A stretch of 64,000 nt of DNA from Phascolomyces articulosus (Eukaryota > Mucoromycota > Mucoromycetes > Mucorales > Lichtheimiaceae). The stretch spans positions 124,001 to 188,000 of the forward strand of contig JAIXMP010000036.1 in NCBI GenBank assembly GCA_025677815.1, read 5' to 3'. Made by a program: the position numbers and the translations under genes. Shown in pieces: positions 1-11,735 of the stretch. Below the pieces are notes generated by a model. The model was not told the origin of the DNA. It worked only from the letters and a program-made list of their open reading frames with translations, and did no database searches. Position 1 is the first letter of the stretch. Every line of letters begins with the position of its first letter.

Positions 1-1861
1 GGACGATCCTTGATACTAGGTTCTTTCATTTCCATGGATTCATCCTTTGATTGTTGTTGAGATTGTTTTTGTTTTTGTTGACGACGAGAGGATTGAGGAC
101 CAGCGACACCCACCACACGTAAACGCTGAAGCCATAATTCAGCACGATCAACTGTATCCGAAAAGACATTGGAGACAGATTGTAACATTTCAATCGATTC
201 ACCACCAAAATTTAAAAGTTTGATTGACGTTTCATGAAGTTGGGGATCTTCTGAAGAGGAACCTGCCACGGGAGAAGCAGAAGTACTGCTATTGACCATT
301 TTCCAACGAGCAGGTAATTGTAAAATGGATCCACGAACAGCATTCTTGGCTTGTTCAGGTAAACTGGAACTGGCATAACGACTAATCACATCGACGACTT
401 TACGGACAGTATCCACCATTTCTTTCTTGATGGAAGCAAGTGTATTATCAGAATCTTGGGCGTCTTGTTGTTGTTTTTGAACGACTTCTTTGGATTTGTT
501 CTTGTTACTAGCAAGTGAAACAAGATAACTACGAAGATAAGCCATCTGGCGTTCGATATGCTGAATGGCATACTATAAATAAAGTAAAAAAGTCAATCGG
601 GTAGGTGTGAGAAAAATGTGCTACCATGTATAGAAAAGAGAAAGAGGAAATTTATAAATAATTTACCTGCAGCCAACTTAAACAGTAACGAAGACATTTC
701 ATACTTTCTTCGCTAATTACAGCAGCGGTGGTGCCAGCAGCTGATCCTGCATGCAATACAATTTGTTGCCAACGACTCCTTGGAATAGGTGTTGCTGCAT
801 GTCGTACAGTAGGTGATTTAGGCGTTAAGGTATATGGACGATGAGGTGATGTTGAACGTGAAGCAGAACGAGATCGGGATTTTTTGCCTGCTAAATTCGT
901 TATTATGAGTATGCTTTCTTTAATTTATCTTTATACTTATATACACTGCCATAGATAATGAGAAATTTATTGTTACGCTCTATCTATAATATCAAACATA
1001 CCTAATTTATCATCACGTGGATCTTCCGGACGCCGTCTTCTAATATTTTCACGAGGAGGTTCCCAAGTATCATTTAAAGAAGCACGAGCAAGAGCACTGG
1101 CTGCTGCCAGCGCAGCCTCATCTTCATGATCTGAATATTGACTTCTCACCTATTTATTATCATGAGTCATTTATCAATTATTATTATTATATTTTTACCC
1201 CTGAAAAAAAGGTCTTACCTCTGATGACTCCGAAGAACGTCTACCAAACTTATCGTAAATGGGGGCAGCAAAAGATTCGACCATTTCTAAATTCTATCGT
1301 TAGTATCATTATAATCACGTAAAGTTGAATAAACAAAAATAAGGACATACGATGAACTAAATGTTTTTGTGGAGGTTGATGATGTTGAGATCGATGTTTA
1401 TGATAATATTCATCTTCTTGACTTGTAATGGAAGAAGTATCACTTGAAAATGAAAATCGTGAATTCGAAAGTGAAGAAGAGGTAGGTGTTGGTAATGGAG
1501 AACTAGGTGTCGTAGAAGGAGCAGACGGATGATGTGTTGATAATGGTGGAAGTGTGATGGGAATCGTTGTAGAAGAAGTGTTCTTGGCTATAGATAGAAT
1601 GATAATAATAAACAAGAGCCACGTGCATTAGTTTTTCTTATTTAAAACGCCGTAAAAGAAAAAAAGAAAACAAGTGTTTCAAATATATGTATACAATAAG
1701 GATAGATATATACCATTGGCCATATCACCTAAAGCTTCAGCAGCTAATCTCACATCAGGATCAGTGTCGTCAATGGAATGAGGTGAATGGACTTTCATTT
1801 CATTGGTTGAATTACATAGTTGAGTAATGGACATTGGAGAAGATTGTTGTTGTTGTGCCAT
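1..1861 (-). CDS. OPI1: Opi1-family transcriptional repressor of phospholipid synthesis (3' end outside window)
   Basis: Model: complement of <1-572, 667-890, 1002-1149, 1219-1286, 1351-1587, 1714-1861; all junctions are GT-AG and phases agree, giving at least 465 residues with no stop before the window edge. Start is the ATG at 1861 (MAQQQQSSPM). Recognition rests on the Opi1 signature: an N-terminal DVRLAAEALGDMANG helix, a Ser-rich linker, a basic stretch (GKKSRSRSASRS), then the core SRWQQIVLHAGSAAG, SEESMKCLRYCLSWLQ and the helix QHIERQMAYLRSYL, followed by LPARW and a Gln/Lys-rich tail. In yeast Opi1 represses inositol and phospholipid genes and is held at the ER by phosphatidic acid and Scs2. 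I see no clear FFAT motif, so ER tethering may differ; the basic stretch could bind phosphatidic acid (inference). Family call is confident; the yeast mechanism is not proven here. Confidence 0.88.
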
Positions 1862-4440
1862 GGTTGTTTAATAAACTCTCTTTTTTCAAAGAGTGATAGA
1901 ATATAATAAAATTAATAATCAAATCAAAAAATAGATTGGTTTTTTGAAGAGGAAAAAGGGAAAAAGAGGGAAAAGAAGTAAAATAACAAGTGAATGGGAA
2001 AGGGAAAAAAAAAAGAGAGAGAAAGAAATGTTTCTTTTCACGTGCAAAACCTACCATTTTCTCCAATTGAAGTTTAGATTGGGGTACATATTCAAAAAAA
2101 AAAAAAGAAACGCCCCGATTTGCTTGCTGTTGCTGTGTGGCGACCCCGTATTTTTTGTTTCACGTGAGCATCTACTTTTTATACTTTTTTTTTTCTGTTT
2201 AATAAAATTACCTCCTTATTCTAACGAAGTATTCCCATGGTAACAATGTTACGTATTTAATTCAAGGTAAAAGGAACTTGTTGTTATCTTGAAATAGTAA
2301 CAAAAAGAAGTACTTGTATAATAGTTTATTTGATCAAGTAATGAAATGAAAGGTATCATCATCTAATACACCCGCATGACCAAAAGACATATTCGGAACA
2401 TAACATTTTCTCATTGTTGTTGTTGTTGTTGTTTTTGTTGACATGAGAAACATATGCTAACGAATAAAGCATTTGTAAATCTCACCACTACACAACCACT
2501 ATCACTTTATACTATTTAACTATGATATCAAATAATATACTTCTTTATATATATAATAAAAAAAAAGAAGTTGTGGACTATATAAAAAAGTAGACTTGCG
2601 CAGTTTCTATTTCCCCACACTTTTTTTTTTTAAAAAAAAAATAGACCTTTAAAAGTAAAAATCGATCTCATTTTTTTTTAGGTTTCAACGAAATATCTTT
2701 TTATAAAATGCTTGGCTAGCTGATTTTGATTTTCATATGGGCAAATGTATGAAAGTAGCATGGAAATACGCTTTCTGGGTTTTATTATTATTATACTGAC
2801 CAATACTATCATTGATATATATAAAAGACATCCTCGTATTCTTAATGTTCAAGGTTCAACAAGAACCAAAACAAACAAACAAGAAAAGTTGGTTGTCTGT
2901 GTTACTTTTTGCCAAGGCTTTTACAACTCATCATATTATATGACCATTGCTTTGGTTAAAGTAGATTCATGATGTCATACTACTGTTGTTCGACGCTTTT
3001 ATGTTCACTATTTTTGGGGGGAAGAACGGCATCGTCATCAAAAGTAGTTTGTCATAACTGTTCTTCGTTATGAAATGATAAATTAGACTTGCATGTTGTA
3101 TAACCGCATGATTATATATATATATTGATTATATTACATGATCGACAAGAAAATCATGAAAATCCATCAAAAAACCTGCTGTTGTTCTATTATGTATACA
3201 TCTTTATTTTCTCACCAATAATTTGTTCAATAAAAGATGACAAGAAACCCCATTAATTTTATTTTTTTTAGGTGACAATCATTCAACAAGAAGGAATGAC
3301 AGATGTTGGTTAATCAAGTGATCTAGTTTGCTACGCATTCCATATGATGATACCATCAATAATCAAAAGTAGTACTTATCATGCATTATATTCATGTCAA
3401 AGAACTAAAGTTATTTTGTTACTAACTTGATATTGATTTGTCGCACGCTTATCTATTCTAAATAGTTTATTATGCTAACTCTATCTAATGAAAATCAGTT
3501 GTTGGAACTTCTTCCAGGTTATATGTCCTGAAAATTGTAACCATTTGTACTACAAGAAACAATTTCTGGCGTATTAAGCTTTCTATTGATCATATAATTA
3601 ACACACACACATGTACATATACTACTATTATTATAATTAATACAACAATAGAAAAAAATTTTAATTGTCTAATGTCGGGAGAAGTCGATTCAACGCATAA
3701 ATTTATCGCCGTCCCATCGATTCACACTTCTCTTCTTGGTTCATGGTCTAGATCCTCTCTTGAATTGATCAATCGCCTTGGTTTTGTTTTTCTGTATAGA
3801 ATATTTTCACCGTACATTATTTTATATAAAATAGGTTATACCCCACCCATATATCAAAATATGAAAGGTGATTTTTCGTAATTAATCCTATTTTTTAATC
3901 TCAACCCAACATAAACATTGTCATTCGGCTAGGGCCGTGATGAAAAAAGAAATATGACTTTCAAGTAAATGAAAGAAAAAAAACCATTATTGTCTCCAAA
4001 TTCCAATTATAACGGCAATAAAGTATGCATATCTATGAGACAATCAACATTGGGTATTGGCTACCATATATACTCTACACCACGTTTCTGAACTTCTTTA
4101 AAAGAACAAATGAAAAAAAAATTCAACATATGCTGATGAATATATATATCAATCCAATTTTGTCGTTGTGATAGTCAATATTGCATATATCTTTTCTGTT
4201 CTGAATCTCTTCTTAAAAAATGTATTATATAATGAAAACATCATCATCATTCTTGATTATCGTATCATCTACAATACCCATTAAGTAATTTATTACATAC
4301 CGACAAAATAGACAGCTTGTGAAGATTTGCTGAAATGAGAAAAAAAAATTTTGAAAAAAAAAAAAAGACTGCTCACAACATGTTAAACAACTACGAATAT
4401 AGAAATTTGAGGAAAACATCTATGCGATAAGTAAATTAAC
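1862..4440. other. Gene-poor AT-rich spacer
   Basis: After the OPI1 upstream region no reading frame with recognisable domains or paired splice sites is present. Contains homopolymer A/T runs, a short TTG run near 2416 and (AC)n near 3602. No tRNA or other RNA gene was recognised. Confidence 0.5.
2035..2166. promoter_or_regulatory. Candidate inositol/choline response elements upstream of OPI1
   Basis: Two TTTCACGTG sequences lie 174 and about 300 bp upstream of the OPI1 start. The one at 2035-2045 (TTTTCACGTGC) fits the yeast ICRE/UASINO consensus WYTTCAYRTGS at every position; the one at 2158-2166 keeps only the core. In yeast these are bound by the Ino2/Ino4 bHLH pair, the activator that Opi1 represses. 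Whether this fungus has equivalent bHLH factors cannot be seen here. Confidence 0.4.
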
Positions 4441-4449
4441 TAAAAAAAA

Positions 4450-6130
4450 TAATTTAAGAGCAATAGAACGATACGATCGGAAGGGATCATTGGAATATGA
4501 GTATTGATTTGTAGATGTGAAAGTTTTACTTATTACCCATGGTCACAAACCTACTACAGTTAATTTTTCGCAATTCTCTACGTCTGGTTCTTGAGCAGCT
4601 TGGGGATTTTTAAACCTAATTCCTTCCAGCATCATCATTATCTTTCTTTCCCACTTTTGAGCAACCAATTTCCCCATGAACCAACTTGAGTAAAATATTA
4701 CACTCATGTCTATGATTTTTTCGTTGATTTGGTTCACGATTCCCATTTCTTCGTTCAGCACTAGCACAACACCTTCCATCTCGCCTCTAAAAAAGCATTA
4801 TTTGTTTTTACAGCAATACTTGTTTCTGATAATAATATTACACTTAGGTTCCAACATCCACTTTTGGATTAAATCAAATCCCGTATCGACAGAGTTCCAA
4901 ATTCGTCAATTGGTATCCGTTTGGTCATTGTATACTGGATCGATTTTTGTGTACAATCCAAATCACAAATTTGGTACTTTTTTCGTTCGCGCTTTTCAAG
5001 ATCTCCAATTGCTGTCTATTAAGTAATTGTTGACTAGTATATATTATTTAAGGAAATATTCATCGAAGTCTATTAGTACTGTGTCAATAAATCTACTCAT
5101 CAAATGTTTAAAGGGAAAGGCAACGAAGTGGAATCTGCTTCATATATTTCGATAAACTCTTTGCCTGGTCGAGAATTATTTTATTATACCTGTTTATTTT
5201 TTCATTGCCTCCACCTAAAGAGTATGAAGTTGTCTTTGTGCGCTACACCAAACTATAGAGTGAAAAACAAATATTTTAAGTATAAGCATGTTATATAGAA
5301 TATATAGATATTTTTTGATGCTTTTATAAAAAAAAATCAGCCATTTACTATTCGAGGTTCCTTGATAACCCAAATTCAACTAATTGATCTTCTACTCCTT
5401 TCCATAGATTGCTTCCACTTTTTTCCGTGACCCATGGTGTTGTGGGCATCATGAGCGAAATTCGATTATGAATGATTCGATGGTAGAAGGTAACCTTGTG
5501 GTGATCGATGTGGCACTTGAACATATGTTACTGGTGGTACTTGTGGTTGATTCAGAATCGCCAACATCGACTTCATTTTGTTCTTGTTCAAATCCATTCT
5601 ATGTTATTATAACTAGTTTCTAAACTTTATCGCATGTAGCTCCATGAAGGACACAAAATACTTACCAAAAGTATCTCAAATGCAATGTTACCCCGGCTAA
5701 CTTCTTATATCTTGACTTTATAAATTTACCTCTTTCCTTGTCGCGGAAAAAAATGACTATAATCTTTTGCAAAGCTGGATGCCTACATCTCTTTATTTTC
5801 ACTAACAAGTATGGAGATTTTTGCTGTGAAATTAACGGGTGCTCACTCTGACATCTTGTTATTGAGATGTCTTCAGTGGATTTGAAATAAGATTTAAAAA
5901 ACTGTAGATTCATTATTATTAATAAAAGGTATTTTAAAGCACATCAATAATACAAATTTGAACAGAATTTTACCATCGTAATGCTTTGTTGGTTCCATTA
6001 ACATGTATTTTGAAAAATGAGGAGCGCCGTTGGGGAGGAAACACGGACAAAGAAAAATCATGAAATCCTTGCAATTGATAATGATCGGTTGGGACCAGGT
6101 CCATCGTGGTCTAGGTTCCCTCGTAACTGC
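4450..6130 (-). pseudogene. Eroded protein-coding relics, family unknown
   Basis: The minus strand carries several coding-like segments that do not join into an open gene. From high to low coordinates: about 5662-5913 (ending KKLAGVTLHLRYF, followed by a GTAAGT donor), about 5340-5600 (three consecutive frames with normal-looking protein, one with NQPQVPPVTYVQVP, another with PTTPWVTEKSGSNLWKG then stop), about 4860-5035 (TKRIPIDEFGTLSIRDLI then stop) and 4543-4779 (78 codons, KNPQAAQEPDVENCEKL). Frame changes and internal stops between plausible peptide stretches suggest one or two decayed genes rather than chance frames. I do not recognise the family; a mobile-element origin is possible but unsupported. 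Confidence 0.35.
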
Positions 6131-8526
6131 CACTCTTTTTTACGCGTTTTTATATATATTTATTTTATTACAAAAGGTTCTACCTTTCAAAAGCTTTTAT
6201 GCTTGTGTAGGATTCGGATCGAGTAACGGTGGTTGCTACACAGCAAGGGTACTCTTACATGCCCTCAGTTTCTCTCGTAAATGTTGCGATCTTCTTTTTT
6301 CAAATTTACTTTAATTTGGATGGTATTCTCTCTACCTCTATCTTTATTTATTATTTTATATTTTTTAGTCCATACCCCATTGTTAATCGACTTTACAAAA
6401 GATTTATTTATAAGGTATGGGAATTAAACAACTGGGTAAACGTGGGTTCCGCCGTTATATAGCAATGTGCTATGTTGATCTGATACTATATATTGTGCTT
6501 ATGTTCACGTTTTTAATTAGGAAAATCTATTGCTCTTTGATTTATTTGTTTAGATAGATGTATCATGGGTTAGTAATTTGTTCCTTTTTCAACAACAACT
6601 GGTTTATTTCGTTGCGACGACTTTCAAGTTATCAAGGGACGCTCTCTATTATGATGGTTTCTGAGACACCAAGTGATTGTCAGGACAATGAGCGAGGCAA
6701 TCATCTGTGTTTCTCATTATTGTGTACTTTGATTTTCAAACGATGCTTCTTACGTGCATTTTATGATTTCAATAGGTCAAAGAATTGATGAAATGAAGAT
6801 GACAAAGGGTAATAAAAGGATAAAGAAAAGAATAGAGAAGGTAATATCATCGTTAACCTATCATATAATCATATTTTCTGTTGTATTTGGGTATTGACTT
6901 TTTGACGTGGATATAACAGCACATTTTCTATTATTTTTAGATATGTTGAAGCACTTGTTCCATTATTACCTTTATTATAACTGATATTTCCTTTTCTCCG
7001 TGACAACTAGCTGAATCCTATCTAATAGTACGCAATTTATGAAATACCTATTAAAAGAATGTTCATTATGTAAAGGAGCTTGTATCCCATACTTGTTTAT
7101 TTACAAATATGTCCACAACATATATAGGGTTGCATAATACGAAATAGAGTACACAAGTTATGATCCAATGTCACAGCGATTACTTTGGACTCCCGCAAAT
7201 AAAATTGGAAGAGTTGAGTGAGCATACATAAAGCACGACTCAATTCTAAAAAAAACCATTCTAAGAAAGGAAACAAAACGAGATCAAGAAACGGTGGCGA
7301 TAATGAATTAGAAAATATAGAGAAAATCAATATAGCTGAAAGGAGATATAGAATGAAAAGCATGCATTGAAGAGAAATCAAAAAATATAAATGATGATGG
7401 CCAGAGGTTTACACTACCTCTGGGTAGTACTATGGACAACAAGTTGCTCTTTCTGTTCAATAATGAACAAGGATAAGCAGATATGCTTGCTTATTTAGTG
7501 TATAGTGACTTTTATATTCGCTGTCGAATGACTGTCATCTATAACATCTATTGTCCCTTTCTTGGTTGATGCACGTCTCTGTTGAAATTAGTAGTAATAA
7601 TTAGTATGTTAGTCTCAGTGATATATATATATATAGAGAGAGAGAGAGAAAGTACAGCATATAAATAAAACAAAGTAAGAAAAGACCATATATTCTCAAG
7701 GTCTGGAATATACATAAAACACCAAACCACACTATGTTTTTGACATTTAGTCATATGGGATTACCTATTAATTGACACGTATATATAATAACAAATGACA
7801 TCATTCTATGTCATTGCCATAGTGTCACTATTGCCAATTGAATCATTATCAATTAAAAAAAGGCAGTTTACTTTTTGAATTGTTCATGGTATAAATAACC
7901 AACAACCATCCCTTATTTTAATATGACCGTGTGCTTCACGACTTTGTTAGACAAAGTAGTACTACGTTAGTAGTACTGCTAATGTTTTTGTTACAAAAAA
8001 TGTGCTGCAACCTTATGATATGACTCACTTGTGTAATGTATACGAGTGTGTGTGTATTTGAGAGATTTGTGTTCCCAACAAATAGTCACCTATTTTCTTT
8101 CTGGGTTCACAAAATAATAATAATAATCCAACCCACGGTCTTGGTAACATCTCCAAGCGATCCCATCCAATTTCAAATCATCATCCCATTCATCATGATA
8201 CAGCATCCCCATTTCAATAGTTATATGGATGGATAAAACCGTTACGAACATCTTTAATTAATACATCCAAAAACACCAACATAACAAATACTATTCTACA
8301 GATATCTCACATATATAAAGTGATACAAAGAACAAAAAAGGTATACATAAACAGAATGAATTGGATCCTAAGAAAGTATATTATCCAACCACTGATCAGC
8401 TTTCCAAATTTTGATTTGAACATAACAAAAAAAAAATTCTCGTATGATGTTTTTTCGATTCACTTTACCTGTTTTTCATTTTAAATGATTCGGATCAAAA
8501 CATAACACATATTGAATAAGCTATCA
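6131..8526. other. Gene-poor AT-rich spacer
   Basis: No convincing gene. Short simple repeats occur, for example (TA)n followed by (GA)n at about 7621-7650. Small open frames here show no domain, splice or codon evidence. Confidence 0.5.
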
Positions 8527-9034
8527 TCAGAATCGGTAACGAGCACGACGAATACTTATCAAAAATTCGCTTGGACTTTCCTTTGTATCATGATAACCAA
8601 GAGGACCCACATCACAATCTGCACACGATAAATATTTTACAGCATCGACTGTTTTTGAAAAGCCAACATTCTCAAAATCCATCATGTTACCCAGACGCCA
8701 AAACTGCGTTTCTGTTGAACCTTTCAATTGTTCGGAGAGGTTACTTCCGAGCACTGATTCTGGTAATTCTAACTATATAGGAAAAAACGTAAAACAAACA
8801 TCAATCGTCATTAGGAACGGCCATGGTTATTTAAAATACCAGGTTTATGAAAAAAGATCATTTTACCTTGCTTCCGTCGCGTTCAACAAGGGTAGCAGCC
8901 CCTTTTTTTATGACAAGACATTTACATTTGTCAATAGGACACATGATGTCAGCAGCATTTTTATTTGTACCCGATTCAACGATTTTTTCGAGAGGATTCT
9001 CAAGTAAATGAAACGCGATCGGTTCAGACGCCAT
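8527..9034 (-). CDS. DSS4: Mss4/Dss4-like Rab guanine-nucleotide release factor / Rab chaperone
   Basis: Two exons, complement of 8527-8772 and 8867-9034, phase 0 junction with GTAAAA donor and TATAG acceptor; 137 residues. Mss4-family proteins stabilise nucleotide-free exocytic Rab GTPases (yeast Sec4) in the cytosol. Diagnostic features: a Cys-rich N-terminal zinc half-site (MCPIDKCKC), the hallmark segment FWRLGNMMDFENVGFSKTVD, and the second zinc half-site CADCDVGPLG near the C-terminus. Length is close to family members (about 120-145 aa). The start was chosen because it gives a short leader before the first zinc site and is preceded by AT-rich non-coding sequence. Family assignment is secure. 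Confidence 0.9.
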
Positions 9035-10196
9035 TTTTTATTTGATTTAAAAGTTTATGAAAAAAAGTTGGAAAGAATAAAAATAGAACACGACCGGAAC
9101 GGAGATGATGTTTTTGCTTTCTTGGCTCTCTCTTTTCTCCATTATCCTATCCGCTCCTGGGGACCCTGATTGTTTTTTTTCTCTTTGCCACACAATCATT
9201 CTAGTTATTAATAAATGAAATATGAAAAGAAAGAAAAAAGGTGAAAGGGGGAGTCAGTTGCCTTGTAACAAATGGAAATATACCTAATTGAGAAGTATTA
9301 AAAGATCGGGTCGAAACCGTGTATAATGTTGTAATAGTCAAGGAAACCAGCAAAACCCTCTTTTTTTTTTCATTTGGATCCTGCATATATTAAACATTCA
9401 CGGAGAAAAAATAGAACAGAATAGGGACACTACTTCTTTCAAGATGAAATTCGTTTCATAAATATTAGATGAGAATATATATATTGATAGTTATCACCAT
9501 TCGCTTTTTCTATTTCACACACACCTATATATATTGTACACAATTCATCCATATCAATATATGATCTGTGCGAATGAAGAAGAGAGTATAATTCCAAAAA
9601 GCACAGACAAGTCAGATGGTGTCAATATCCCGAGGAATGATATTTAATTCCCATGCTCCCCAACATGACCAACAACAAAATGATAGGCAACAAGAAGTTG
9701 TATATATTAAACAATTTGGAAGAGATATATAACGACAACTTTTTTTCATTTACATTATGAATCCCATGTTGGGGAAAAAAAACGAAACAGACCGGTTTCT
9801 ATTTATTTAGGTTAGATTGATAGATAGCTATAGACTGATGGTTGGTCCAGGTCCTCTCTCTCTCTTTCACTCTCTGTTTTTTTGCTGAGTGTGTTTGAAT
9901 AATACCTCAGATCCAATGACATAATGATATTAATCAAAGACATTGTATAAACGAACGTACACATACACAAAAAAAACCCTATCCTGGGGGGTGCTCCGAC
10001 TTCTTGTTTGGTTTTACTAGCGGAATTAGGGATCCGTCTATTTTTATTGCATTTTTTTCTTCTCTCTTCTGTTTCTTTCTTATTTCTCTCTTTCACTCTC
10101 TTTATATTATTTTTCTTTTTATCGCTTGTTTTTTTTATATATTTTTATAAGCAAAACCATCTATATTTACCCATCAAAGATCTTTCATAATTCATC
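9035..10196. other. Intergenic region between DSS4 and the repeat-protein gene
   Basis: Divergent upstream region for both flanking genes. The last 150 bp before 10197 are strongly pyrimidine-rich, as seen before several starts in this window. No other gene seen. Confidence 0.5.
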
Positions 10197-11735
10197 ATGT
10201 CAGAAGAAACTCCCATTAATGTAACTGAGCAACAACAACAAGAAGAACCTTCTGTTGATGTTTCTACCACCGTTGTTGAAGAATCGGTGGCTGAGGATCA
10301 CGTGTCAACAATCGATCCCAAGATCCAATCCGCTATCACTACCGTCGTCAACTCAGGTTATATTGATACTTCGGCTCTTTTGGAAAACTTAAAGCAAGAA
10401 CGCGAAAATGTCGAAGCTGAACAACCTCAGCAGGAAGAGCAAGTGAATCCCGCTGCTGTCGTTGAAGAGGAACAACAAAAGAAGCTCGAAATCGAATTAC
10501 CCGAATATGAAATGACCGAAAACGTCAGTGCTGCCATTGCAACTGTTATTAGCACTGCTGTTATTGACATTGAAGGTATTGTTGCCACTGTTGTAAAGGC
10601 AAAGGCTGAAGCTGATGCTGAAGCCAAGAGACTTGCTGAAGAAGAGGCCGTTCGTAAGGAGGAAGAAGAACGCAAGGCACGTGAAGAGGAAGAGGCTCGT
10701 AAGGCCGCGGAGGAAGAGGAAGCACGTAAGGCTGCTGAAGAAGAAGCTGCTCGTAAGGCTGCTGAAGAAGAAGCTGCTCGCAAGGCTGCTGAAGAAGAAG
10801 CTGCTCGTAAGGCTGCTGAAGAAGAAGCTGCTCGCAAGGCTGCTGAAGAAGAAGCTGCTCGTAAGGCTGCTGAAGAAGAAGCTGCTCGTAAGGCCGCTGA
10901 AGAAGAAGCTGCTCGCAAGGCTGCTGAAGAAGAAGCTGCTCGCAAGGCTGCTGAAGAAGAAGCTGCTCGCAAGGCTGCTGAAGAAGAAGCTGCACGTAAG
11001 GCTGCGGAGGAAGAGGCTGCTCGTAAGGCTGCTGAAGAGGAAGCTGCTCGCAAGGAAGAGGAAGAACGTAAGGCGCGCGAAGAAGAGGAAGCACGTAAGG
11101 CTGCTGAAGAAGAAGCTGCTCGTAAGGCTGCTGAAGAAGAAGCTGCTCGTAAGGCCGCTGAAGAAGAAGCTGCTCGCAAGGCTGCTGAAGAAGAAGCTGC
11201 TCGTAAGGCTGCTGAAGAAGAAGCTGCTCGTAAGGCTGCTGAAGAAGAAGCTGCTCGTAAGGCTGCTGAAGAAGAAGCTGCTCGTAAGGCTGCTGAAGAA
11301 GAAGCTGCTCGTAAGGCCGCCGAAGAAGAAGCTGCTCGTAAGGCCGCTGAAGAAGAAGCTGCTCGTAAGGCCGCCGAAGAAGAAGCTGCTCGCAAGGCCA
11401 CAGAAGAAGAAGCTGCTCGCAAGGCCACAGAAGAAGCAGCCGCACGTAAACTCGCTGAACAAGAAGCTGCACAAAGAGAAGCTGATGAAGCTGCTCGTAA
11501 ACTCGCTGAGCAAAGAGCCGCACAAAAAGCCGCTGAAGAAGCAGCAGCACAACAGGCAGTACAACGACCTGAACCTGCTATGCCTGTCCCATTGGCTGCT
11601 AGTGAAGTGAATCCACAAGCTCCTGCACCTGGTCAAGCACCACCAGCTCAAAAGGAATTACCTGTTGCTCCTGAACAACAATCAGAACAGCCACCTGCTG
11701 AAGAAGCACCCAAGAGCAAATGTAATATTATGTAA
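10197..11735 (+). CDS. Prenylation-motif protein with a long nine-residue A/R/K/E repeat (putative single alpha-helix)
   Basis: Intronless, 512 aa, from an ATG closely following a pyrimidine-rich leader. Three parts are visible. Residues about 1-145: acidic, with two weakly similar segments ([15 protein letters not shown] and [15 protein letters not shown]). Residues about 150-420: roughly 26 copies of AARKAAEEE in two blocks, split by a second copy of the [18 protein letters not shown] spacer. Residues about 420-512: a Gln/Pro/Ala-rich tail ending CNIM, a good CaaX box. E-to-R/K spacing of four residues and absence of Pro/Gly predict a stable single alpha-helix; at 1.5 angstrom per residue it would be about 40 nm long. 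The nine-residue period is not the heptad of ordinary coiled coils. I know no named family; likely a membrane-tethered spacer or scaffold (inference). Confidence 0.85.
   Translation: MSEETPINVTEQQQQEEPSVDVSTTVVEESVAEDHVSTIDPKIQSAITTVVNSGYIDTSALLENLKQERENVEAEQPQQEEQVNPAAVVEEEQQKKLEIELPEYEMTENVSAAIATVISTAVIDIEGIVATVVKAKAEADAEAKRLAEEEAVRKEEEERKAREEEEARKAAEEEEARKAAEEEAARKAAEEEAARKAAEEEAARKAAEEEAARKAAEEEAARKAAEEEAARKAAEEEAARKAAEEEAARKAAEEEAARKAAEEEAARKAAEEEAARKAAEEEAARKEEEERKAREEEEARKAAEEEAARKAAEEEAARKAAEEEAARKAAEEEAARKAAEEEAARKAAEEEAARKAAEEEAARKAAEEEAARKAAEEEAARKAAEEEAARKAAEEEAARKATEEEAARKATEEAAARKLAEQEAAQREADEAARKLAEQRAAQKAAEEAAAQQAVQRPEPAMPVPLAASEVNPQAPAPGQAPPAQKELPVAPEQQSEQPPAEEAPKSKCNIM
10652..11440 (+). 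repeat. 27-bp coding minisatellite with block duplication
   Basis: Tandem 27-bp units encode AARKAAEEE; many are identical or differ only at silent third positions (GCT/GCC, CGT/CGC). Two arrays of about 13 units each lie after matching spacer sequences starting near 10652 and 11048, so an approximately 396-bp segment seems to have been duplicated on top of unit-level expansion. Because the period is a multiple of three, long antisense and out-of-frame open frames cover the array; these are by-products. Confidence 0.85.

Noticed and set aside
1944..2243. 99-codon plus-strand frame upstream of OPI1
   Set aside because: Mostly Lys/Arg/Phe from purine and T runs; overlaps the OPI1 promoter.
10652..11440. 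CRISPR-like regular array
   Set aside because: Units are contiguous without spacers, lie inside a fungal coding sequence and keep reading frame.
10427..11651. Three antisense frames of 329-384 codons and a 331-codon frame in another plus frame across the repeat array
   Set aside because: They arise because the 27-bp repeat keeps all frames open; they translate to monotonous Leu/Ser/Phe or Lys/Leu strings and lack start context or domains.
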